From assembly GCF_003477525.1 (NCBI RefSeq), contig NZ_QUDO01000019.1, positions 1 through 64,000 on the forward strand: a stretch of 64,000 nt of DNA, given 5' to 3'. The notes under the pieces were generated by a model. It was not told where the DNA came from. It made no database searches and worked only from the letters and a program-made list of their open reading frames with translations. The DNA comes from Ruminococcus sp. AF41-9. Lineage in GTDB: Bacteria > Bacillota > Clostridia > Lachnospirales > Lachnospiraceae. Below, piece by piece: positions 49,066 through 56,380 of the stretch (position 1 is its first letter; the number at the start of each line of letters is the position of its first letter). The position numbers and the translations under genes are program-made.

Positions 49066-49161
49066 ATGCCACATTTTCCAGGTTGGTTTGTAGCTATATG
49101 TGTTTTACTTCCTGTTTCCAATGTTATATACAAAACATGGAAGAACAATAAGAAAAAATAG
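49066..49161 (+). CDS. 31-aa single-helix membrane peptide
   Basis: ATG preceded by AAGGAGG at 8-9 bases. MPHFPGWFVAICVLLPVSN, a hydrophobic stretch, then a basic tail ending NNKKK. It is the last member of the GntR-ABC operon. A good ribosome site and position support translation. Role unknown, perhaps a small regulator or companion of the exporter. Confidence 0.55.
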   Translation: MPHFPGWFVAICVLLPVSNVIYKTWKNNKKK

Positions 49162-49423
49162 TTATCAAAGAGCCTGACACACAGTCACAGAGCTGATGAA
49201 CTATGAGAAATTGTAGTCCATTGGCTCTTTTGGAATATACTATAAATAGGCAAATGGTGTCCTGCAAAAGCGTGATCTGATACAGCGAATTTTTATGGTT
49301 CTTCAGATAATCTCTGCGTAAGAATCCATACTTACCAAGCTGCTCCATCTGTTCACCGAATTTATAAGTAAGGTTTGGAATAAGGTATCCATTTACATTC
49401 GTATACGTTATTAAATAGGACAT
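49124..49423 (-). pseudogene. TnpV-like transposon protein remnant
   Basis: The block YTNVNGYLIPNLTYKF...LGKYGFLRRDYLKNHKNSLYQITLLQ matches the start of TnpV proteins of clostridial transposons (usually about 120 aa). The latter half is replaced by unrelated hydrophobic residues and no catalytic role is known. A dispersed palindromic repeat (49417-49452) lies exactly at its 5' end and supplies the apparent N-terminal codons. It is a marker of past mobile DNA here. Confidence 0.6.
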
Positions 49424-49452
49424 TTGCAATCCGCTTTCGCTACCTGCGTTCA
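49417..49452 (+). repeat. dispersed palindromic repeat, copy E
   Basis: GGACATTTGCAATCCGCTTTCGCTACCTGCGTTCAT. It is a variant of the family seen at 10252, 11751, 12477 and 16371 and stands at the head of the TnpV remnant. Confidence 0.6.
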
Positions 49453-49501
49453 TTTTATTAGCACTCTCCATTTATTCCAATCATAAAGAATCCTTTCGAT
49501 T

Positions 49502-50386
49502 TTATAAATGTCGCAGATTCACACGATATTCTCTTAAAGACGCTTCATCGGCATTGGAAATCTGATATTCCAAATGCTTAATCAATTTCTTCTTGTCGGC
49601 TGGCAGATTGCCCCGAACCTGTATTAGATTGGACGCACCATCAGTCACAATTCTTGTGTTTATTGTAAGATTTTCAACAAGTGTCTTTAATTCAATAAGT
49701 TTTTCTATTTCACTTTCTTCTTTCCAGTTTCCCTTTTGAATCTCTTGATACAATTCAGATGTCTTATAAATCGTCAACATAGAAGATTCAATGATTTTAG
49801 GATTTAACTGATTGAAAAGCATTGCTGTCTTTTTCGCACCGACCTCTCCACGACCTGCTCCATAAATTCCTGTTAAATAAAAGAAATTATAGCTGATTCC
49901 GGCTTCGTCCAATTTTCTACATTGTTCTAATACATCTTTCGACTGGAAGCCTTTATTCATAAAGGTAAGAGATTCATCATCACCTGTTTCCACACCAATC
50001 GTAATACCATCATACCCTAAGGCTCTTAATTCTTTTAATTCTTCAAGACTTTTTGGCATTATATCGGTAATTCTTGCAAAACACCCGATTGTTTTATAAA
50101 AGGGGTAATATTCCTTGACCATTTTTGCTAAAGTTTTTAACTTTTCTGTACTTAATACAAATGGATTTGCACCAGTAAAAAATATACGAGGTATTTTTCT
50201 ATAATATTTACTTGCCTCTGCCAAGTCAGCTTTAACTTCTGAAAATGGAGATAATTTGAATTTAAACGGCAAATCCTCATAAAGTGTACAAAATTTACAT
50301 GAATGGTGTGTGCAACCTGCTGTTACTTGAACTAACAATGAGTATGCTTCGTATGGTGGACGCCATATTGTTCCTGTGTAATGCAT
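49502..50386 (-). CDS. radical SAM protein
   Basis: 294 aa, ATG with AGGAGG 8-10 bases upstream. The iron-sulfur motif is CTHHSCKFC (CX4CX2C), a spacing known in a family of HemN/YgiQ-like radical SAM proteins. Other motifs: FTGANPFVLSTEKLKTLA, GYDGITIGVETGDDESL and FYLTGIYGAGRGEVGA. It makes a 5'-deoxyadenosyl radical to modify an unknown substrate. The upstream PyrD fragment and the HxlR gene show it was in a small redox-regulated module; the promoter is shared with the pyrD fragment. Confidence 0.88.
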   Translation of the reverse strand: MHYTGTIWRPPYEAYSLLVQVTAGCTHHSCKFCTLYEDLPFKFKLSPFSEVKADLAEASKYYRKIPRIFFTGANPFVLSTEKLKTLAKMVKEYYPFYKTIGCFARITDIMPKSLEELKELRALGYDGITIGVETGDDESLTFMNKGFQSKDVLEQCRKLDEAGISYNFFYLTGIYGAGRGEVGAKKTAMLFNQLNPKIIESSMLTIYKTSELYQEIQKGNWKEESEIEKLIELKTLVENLTINTRIVTDGASNLIQVRGNLPADKKKLIKHLEYQISNADEASLREYRVNLRHL

Positions 50387-50404
50387 AATAATTTCCTCCT
50401 ATTT

Positions 50405-50629
50405 TTAACCAACAATACCTCTGATTTCATCTAAGGTTTCAATGTTGTTTTCTTCCATATATTTACTTAATTCTGATATGATTTCTGGCATAACAAAAGG
50501 ATTGTTAAAATTTGCTGTTCCTATTGCGATACCAGTAGCTCCAGCCATGATAAATTCCAAAACATCATTTATTGTAGCAATTCCACCCATACCGATTACT
50601 GGAATCTTAACTGCATGTGTTAATTGTTG
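50405..50629 (-). pseudogene. C-terminal fragment of a dihydroorotate-dehydrogenase-like flavoprotein
   Basis: Only the end is left: LTHAVKIPVIGMGGIATI and NDVLEFIMAGATGIAIGTANF, which is the FMN-phosphate-binding end of a PyrD-type TIM barrel. A usual protein has about 300 aa. The sequence upstream runs straight into a promoter-like TATAAT (about 50652-50657 on the minus strand), so some 220 codons were deleted. The radical SAM gene follows by 18 bases. Confidence 0.65.
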
Positions 50630-50678
50630 TCACCGCCTTTCTTATTTCAAATTATAGCAAGTATGTAAAACTTGAAAA

Positions 50679-50738
50679 GTACTGTCTTTTTTTGTTTATA
50701 GTGTTAAAAATAATACTAAGTATAAAAAATAACAGTAC
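50679..50738. promoter_or_regulatory. divergent promoter region with GTACTGT/ACAGTAC repeats
   Basis: GTACTGT (50679-50685) and ACAGTAC (50732-50738) are exact complements 46 bases apart, within the gap between the HxlR gene and the pyrD-radical SAM genes. HxlR proteins bind such sites near their own and divergent promoters. Confidence 0.5.
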
Positions 50739-50788
50739 CTTGTAATAATGAATCCAAAAAGATATAATACCATTAAAGGAGGGATTTT

Positions 50789-51115
50789 ATGAGTAATATG
50801 AAATCGCCACTTCCTCAATGTGCGTCCATGGTTCGTATCCAAAATATTTTAAGTGGAAAGTGGAAAATAACTATTTTGTGGTATATTTCAGAATATGAAA
50901 TCCAAAGATTCGGGGAACTACGCCGAAGATTAGGCGATATTACACAGTCTACTTTGACGAAACAGCTTAGAGAATTAGAGCAAGATGGGTTTATCTCACG
51001 ATATGTATATCAAGAAGTCCCACCGAAAGTAGAATATTCTTTAACTGATTTAGGGAAAAGTTTTGTACCGATTCTTCAAGATATGAAAAAATGGAGTGAT
51101 ATACATTTAATGTAA
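50789..51115 (+). CDS. HxlR-family transcriptional regulator
   Basis: 108 aa; AAAGGAGGG lies 8 bases before the ATG. Winged helix of the HxlR type: a Cys near the N-terminus (LPQCASMVRI), LSGKWKITILWYISE, RFGELRRRLGDITQSTLTKQLRELEQDGFISR and YSLTDLG. The lone Cys could sense thiols or electrophiles, as in related YodB/HxlR proteins. It is divergent from the PyrD fragment and radical SAM gene and probably regulates them. Confidence 0.9.
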   Translation: MSNMKSPLPQCASMVRIQNILSGKWKITILWYISEYEIQRFGELRRRLGDITQSTLTKQLRELEQDGFISRYVYQEVPPKVEYSLTDLGKSFVPILQDMKKWSDIHLM

Positions 51116-51244
51116 TATTTAGGCTTGCTGTCCGTAGTTTATACGAAAGCAAGCCTTTTGATTTTATCCTACAATCTTCCAGTTATCGTCCTTATGAAGC
51201 ACAAGCTCATACTGTGAGATTTTCTTTTTAATTTTTCATATCCT

Positions 51245-51574
51245 TTATTGCTTTGTGTGGAGATTTAACTGATTGTCTATGTCCCGTCCGGCATACATTA
51301 CTCTAAGTATTGTTACAACCTTTTTATCGCTATCTGGAATATAAAGTACCACATAATTGTCTACTGGTAATACACGAAGTCCACGACTTTTCCACGGTTC
51401 TTTTTCATATTTTCGATAACGCTCTGGCATCGTATCCAAACTTAATATCTGTTCTTCCAGACGGTCAAGTTGTCCGCTTGCATTTTCCGGCGATTGTAAT
51501 TCAAAAGCAACATATTCAAAAATTCCTCTCAAATCACTGTCAGCCTGTTCGGATACTTCTACTTCATATATCAT
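51245..51574 (-). CDS. RelE/ParE-family toxin
   Basis: 109 aa. A RelE/ParE fold: EVEVSEQADSDLRGIFEYVAFEL, LDRLEEQILSLDTMPERY, then RGLRVLPVDNYVVLYIPDS and VTILRVMYAGRDID with the typical final YAGRD. As a ribosome-dependent mRNA-cleaving or gyrase-targeting toxin it is kept in check by the antitoxin, whose gene lies upstream and overlaps it by four bases. It stabilises the mobile DNA in which it sits. No frameshift is visible. Confidence 0.9.
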   Translation of the reverse strand: MIYEVEVSEQADSDLRGIFEYVAFELQSPENASGQLDRLEEQILSLDTMPERYRKYEKEPWKSRGLRVLPVDNYVVLYIPDSDKKVVTILRVMYAGRDIDNQLNLHTKQ

Positions 51575-51879
51575 AAGCCATAATCCTTGCGAATGTCAGC
51601 AAAGGCTTTCTTCGCATTTTTTGTCCGCCCAGCCTGCATATCTGCATATCCTTTCTCCAATTCTTCATTGAACTCTGCTTCTGATAATGTGCTGATGTCA
51701 ACAGGTCTGGCAGATGGTATTTTTACTTCAAACGGAAGTCCTCTCTGTAAGATAATCTGTTTATAAAACATATTGATAGCACTGGAAGCAGGGATACCAA
51801 GTGTAGACAGGATACTTTCTGCTTTTTCTTTAACATCTGGTTCAATCCTTGCATATAAATTTGCTGATTTTGTAGCCAT
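51571..51879 (-). CDS. RelB/DinJ-family antitoxin
   Basis: 102 aa from the ATG with GGAG 9 bases upstream; a longer frame to 51969 has no site. The N-terminus is a ribbon-helix-helix (SANLYARIEPDVKEKAESILSTLGIPASSAINMFYKQI) that represses the operon, and the C-terminal part (LSEAEFNEELEKGYADMQAGRTKNAKKAFADIRKDYG) binds the toxin. The overlap with relE (ATGA) is the usual pattern. Confidence 0.92.
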   Translation of the reverse strand: MATKSANLYARIEPDVKEKAESILSTLGIPASSAINMFYKQIILQRGLPFEVKIPSARPVDISTLSEAEFNEELEKGYADMQAGRTKNAKKAFADIRKDYGL

Positions 51880-51958
51880 ATAAAACATCTCCTTTCGTGA
51901 GTAGTGTTTCCATCTATCTTTATTATATGCAAATGTCCGCACAATAGCAATACTAAAT

Positions 51959-52179
51959 TTACGTTCCAATAATCTTATTGAATAACTGCAACAATACGTC
52001 TTTTACGCCGGACGCCTTGAATACAAGACCAACGGCTACTAAGGCAACTACCAAGAATCCGATAAGTTTGGAAACTCACGCTTGAATCCCAAGTAAATAC
52101 CGATAACAACAATCGCCATCAGCACAAGGCTCTGTGCGTTGCTTAAAAACCAGTTATAAAGGTTCTGTCCAAAATTCAT
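51959..52179 (-). pseudogene. Maff2-family conjugal-element membrane protein, frameshifted
   Basis: A 70-odd-residue protein: NFGQNLYNWFLSNAQSL, VLMAIVVIGIYLGFKREF in frame one, then KLIGFLVVALVAVGLVFKAS and GVKDVLLQLFNKIIG in frame two. These match the small Maff2 family of conjugative-transposon membrane proteins. One base is missing near 52069. It shows that conjugation genes once stood here; the rest has gone. Confidence 0.6.
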
Positions 52180-52239
52180 GCTTTCTTTTCCCCTTTCGAT
52201 TTTGGGTATGAAAAAAGCCGTCCATTTCTGAACGACTGA

Positions 52240-52272
52240 AAATAGAAAAGGAACGTCAAAAGCGTACGTTCC
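52240..52272 (-). terminator. terminator after the truncated hydrolase
   Basis: On the minus strand GGAACGT, loop, ACGTTCC, followed by TTTTCTATTTT. It ends the hydrolase transcript at 52295. Confidence 0.7.
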
Positions 52273-52294
52273 ATAATCTATAAAATATTTAATT

Positions 52295-52892
52295 TCATCC
52301 GGGCACTCCTTTCCTATCTATCTCGCTGATAAATTTTTCTATAAGTCTGTTTACTTCATCCGGCTGGTCAGTATTGGAATTATGACCAGCATTCTTTATC
52401 CATTTAAGCGGTAAACCTTCCCTCTGATGCCATTTCTTATTATAGCTTTTTGCTGAGCCCGCTTTATCCTTTTCGCCACAGATAAGTAATGCCGGACAAC
52501 TGATATGATATGGCAGATCTGCTTTGATTGCCTCAGCAAGCATTCTGTACCCGAAGCCGGCGAGCCTTGCATATTCTTTATGATCTGAGTCATAGGCCAT
52601 CATCATCTTTCGCATAAGATTCTGACCATAGTCCGTCTCAGAGTACCCTCTTGAACCAGCCCTAAGAAGAGCTTTCCATGGATATATTCTATATAATGGC
52701 TCTACTCTTTCAAGAAGCCATATTTCCATTGCAGTCATATAAGACTTTTGAAGCGGTGCAGAATCAATGGAGATAAAGCCTTTTATCTTATCCGGATATA
52801 ATTCCATATACATTTGAGCCAGATATCCACCCATAGACTGACCGATAATGATGGATGCAGCCACAGGGTGTCTTGTAACTGTTTTCTATCAT
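52295..52892 (-). pseudogene. alpha/beta hydrolase with internal deletion
   Basis: The readable part, IIIGQSMGGYLAQMYMELYPDKIKGF onward, carries the nucleophile elbow GQSMGG and a later Asp/His (LICGEKDKAG, NAGHNSNTDQP). The beginning MIENSYKTPCG, with an AAAGGGG site upstream, looks like the usual N-terminus of this family, but about 70-80 codons holding the oxyanion part and first strands are lost and the frame shifts at the join near 52860. I read it as an inactivated esterase/lipase-like gene. The deletion is real in the sequence; the family label is moderate. Confidence 0.6.
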
Positions 52893-53038
52893 TTTCTATC
52901 CCCTTTCCACCGATTCGGTTAATACGAGTATATACCCATTGACCGATTAACGGAAGACCTCATTGATATCTTATTGACCTGACTTGGCTTGTTTATAAAG
53001 CAGACCGCCTTTAATAAGCAATAATAAGAATATTACTG

Positions 53039-55194
53039 TTATTTTTCTTCAGAGTTAAACAGTTCACTTAAAGTTTCAACATTTTCCTGCAGTACCTTCA
53101 ACACATACTTGTCAAAGTGTCTCGCATCCTGTGTCGAAGAACCAAATTCATAGGTTTCCTGTCCATAATCCACCACATCAAACCCTGGCGTTGCTTTGCT
53201 GGCTCCTTTTGTTCTGTAGGCTACTATATCTTTCAGAGTAAAATTCACTTCTCCATTCTCATAAGACACCCAACTGCTGATGTCTGTTCCTGTTGCTTCT
53301 GTGGCAGTTCCATTCTCTGTCTGAGTCTGTGCTTCTGCTTTTGTTACTTCCGCAGTTCCTTCTACATATTGTCCATACATTTCATCAACATAAAGTGCCA
53401 GTGATTCTCCAAAAATCTCCGATGGAACATGACCGCCATCCCACTGCCATTCCAGTTTGGCATCTGTTCCGCTGTTAAGCCATGCAATCTGCATATTCAT
53501 CGACGCAAATAGAGACATATCACCTTCGGATGCTCCCATTACAATTCTGGTCCATGTCGGGCTTTCTGTATCTTCATCTCCAATATAGTTGATTGGATTA
53601 TACAGATCTACAATATTATTTCCATATTTGTCTCCATCCTCGATAGATGCGATATCACTTTCATAAGATTCCAACATTTCTTCATAGCTGCTGTAGTTTG
53701 AAGAATCTGTTTTTGTGCCTGCAGACTGTGTAGTTCCAGCATCCGGAGTTCCGACCTCATCTCCCATTCCACTTGTAACCAGGTCATCTTGAGCATTGCC
53801 ATCCGAAGTTTCTCTGCCTGGCATACTTCCGGCTGGTGCTCCCTCCGGCTTTTCTCCGTCTGAGCCATTTCTATCCGGTATTCCGTCTGGCATTTCACCC
53901 GGCATTTTATTTCCATCCGGACCATTTCCATCTGGCATTCCGCCTCCTGGACCTGCATTTTGTCCGGATTCTCCTTTGGCATATCGTCCTTCCAGAAATG
54001 CCTGCGCTTTCTCTTCTGTTGACAGCTGTGACACACTCTCATCGCTCAGTGCATTTCCATCACTGTCAAACCATGTCCAGTCATCTGCATATTTTTCCCC
54101 ATCATATTCTATCGTCAGATCCACTACATCGTCTTTATCCCCATCTCCATTGATATCAATGTCCACTGTAGACTCGCTGACACGCAGATTCTGATCATTG
54201 ATATACTCCATATATTCCTGAGACAGGTATTCTGCCAGATTTTTCTGAAAATCCGTATTAAATTCATAATCTGTATCAAGATAGTATTCAAATGCCATTG
54301 CCATATCCGCTTCCTGTAAAGAAGTGATCGCACTGTATGCAACGCATCCCCATACTCCATCAGAAATTTCAGTATCCTCTGATCCTATGGTTTCTGAATA
54401 AGTTCCATCTTCATTCTGATAGATTCCAACTGCCCTGCTTCTACTTCATACGGAAAATAATCTGAATTGTCAGAAGTTGCTGCTACCATTGCAGCATGTG
54501 CTCCACCACCGGAACCTCCCGTAGACACGAAATATTCTATATTTCCCGGAAGGTTTCCAAGAATGATATTATACTTTACAAAACGGATTGCATTTTTCTG
54601 ATCTACCAGGCAGAGCGGTGCGTCACCGGTATAATATTTCTCCCCATTCTCATCCGTTGCAGTACTCTGCTTGCCACGATTTCCACAAGCCACATTGATA
54701 TATCCATATGCCGCATTGCCGGAAGATGCCTTTTGATTTTCCTGTACACTGTATCCTGCTGCTCCTGTATTTATAATAACCGGTGCTGTAGATGCAGTAT
54801 AGGTCTGCCCATTTGCATTCGTAATTTTTGCACTATCGTCAATCACAAGCTGTCCATTTACTTCTTCCGAATAAGTTTTCCCTGTTACATCTTCCGTTCC
54901 GTCCCCATCTGTATCAATCCCTTTTATATATGCACCGGGAACATTTACAGAAACGCCCTGATAATCCGGCAGCTCTGGATTTGCAACTGCGCATGTTACA
55001 GACATTGTCCAGGAATCTGACTGGTTGTCATAGCTCCATGTAATTTCATCGTTGTTTGAAATATTTAAGGTGCTTTCAATTTCTGTCTGTTCTTTATTCT
55101 CCTGCTCTGCACTTACATTTCCTGCTCCACATGCTGTGATTCCCAGCACCATTGTCATTGCTGTTATGATTGCAGTTATCTGCTTTCTTTTCAT
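53039..55194 (-). pseudogene. subtype-B-tannase-like lipoprotein esterase with collagen-like insert, one frameshift
   Basis: About 718 aa when one missing base near 54427 is restored (EVEAG followed by AVGIYQNEDGTYS). The signal ends at lipobox ITAC (Cys 22). The catalytic block APVIINTGAAGY, GYINVACGNRGKQS and FVSTGGSGGGAHAA carries the active Ser of the tannase/esterase fold; the later part has WDGGHVPSEIFG and DARHFDKYVL, where the His lies. Between them, residues about 390-460 hold a Gly/Pro/Asp-rich insert with PDGN and PDGIPD steps. Such enzymes cleave gallate or similar esters outside the cell. A direct-repeat box precedes it (55251). The frame loss may be a sequencing artefact. Confidence 0.75.
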
Positions 55195-55235
55195 TGACTG
55201 TGCCCCTTTCTTAATCAGATTTTTTTACGGACACG

Positions 55236-55271
55236 ATTATATGAGAAAAACCTTGAAAATTCCTTGAAAAA
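55236..55271 (-). promoter_or_regulatory. response-regulator direct repeats in the tannase promoter
   Basis: Plus-strand CCTTGAAAAT (55251-55260) and CCTTGAAAAA (55262-55271), spaced 11 bases apart, lie upstream of TATAAT on the minus strand (55241-55236) in the place of a -35 box. Eleven-base tandem repeats of this kind are typical OmpR-family sites. Confidence 0.7.
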
Positions 55272-55322
55272 ATAAATTTTCAAGCAAATTCACAAGGTTT
55301 TCACAAATCTTTTATTCTCTGC

Positions 55323-56377
55323 TTAAAGTGGAAATGAGGTTATAAAACAGTTCCATCCATTCTCGCTTATCACTGTTATCTCTGTATGATGCTTTGCAGC
55401 GATTGACTGCGCAATAGCCAGATTCTGTTTTATATCAGTTATCAGTATAACCTCTTTTTCAAAAGCCATTGCCTCAAACTCCAGAGAAATCCCCTCTATG
55501 CACTGGCTGAAATTTACGCTTTCCCGGAAACTTTTTTCTTCCTGATACTCCATTTTGGAATAGTCCAGAAGCTCTATTACCAGTTTGCGCATTTTTTCAT
55601 TTTCTTCTGCCGCATAATCCAGATATTTGCTGTGAATTCCTTCTCTTTCAAGCATATCCAGACTTGCTTTCATAACTGTAACCGGTGTTTTCAGTTCATG
55701 TCCTGCAAACAGTACAAACTCTTTCTGCAAACGGTCGGCTTCCTCTAAGGGTGCAATTATTTTTCCTGTAATTTTCCATGCCAGATAAATCCATAATACT
55801 CCTAAAACAAAAGCTGCCAGCAATGAGAAAATGAAATATTTCTGTTCTTCTATCTTTAGCGATGCGATATCCGCAAAAGCAATGAGCAGTTCCCCTTTAT
55901 GAACAGAAATTTCAAACTGATAATTTTCATAACTTCCAGATGTTTTTTTCGTTTCCAGAAATTTTTCTGCTGTCTCTATAATCTCCTCTTCTGAAAATTC
56001 GGTATCCGGCAGCATATTTTTAACATATAATGTCCCATTCTCTGCTTTGGCTACAAGATAACTCTTTTTGACATAGCTGTCTTCTTTTTGCTCCGTTACT
56101 GTTGCTTTTTCACTTCTGGCACCACTAATTCTTTCCTGTTCTTTTGGAATTTCCTCTTGTTTATTTCCGTTCTGATCGGATACAATCTGAAATTTCATGT
56201 TCAAAATCCTGGAAATACTGTTCTTATTATTCTGCACATAAGAAAAATTCAGAAGTGCCAGAATGAATATTGCCGCAATCACTGTATCCGTTCCAATAAA
56301 TTTCAGCTTCTTGCGCAAAAAAGAAATATATACCTCTTCCTTTCCCTTTTCATTTTTCCTTAGCCACCTATATATAT
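55323..56377 (-). pseudogene. response-regulator/sensor-kinase fusion remnant with deleted ATPase
   Basis: The frame starts with WLRKNEKGKEEVYISFLRKKLKFIG, the typical recognition end of an OmpR-type winged helix, and passes without a stop into a histidine-kinase membrane segment (TVIAAIFILALLNFSYV). It then has an external domain, a second helix (FSLLAAFVLGVLWIYLAW) and the H-box FAGHELKTPVTVMKASLDML. The ATPase is nearly lost: after LITDIKQNL the sequence jumps to AIAQSIAAKHHTEITVI, so N and G1 boxes are deleted. Two deletions, not frameshifts, ruined the pair. It sits beside the tannase gene whose promoter has a matching binding site. The receiver domain is gone. Confidence 0.75.
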
Positions 56378-56380
56378 TTC

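Noticed and set aside
48859-49161. 100-codon frame covering the end of the DUF3592 gene
   Set aside because: Only the last 31 codons have a ribosome site; that part is reported separately.
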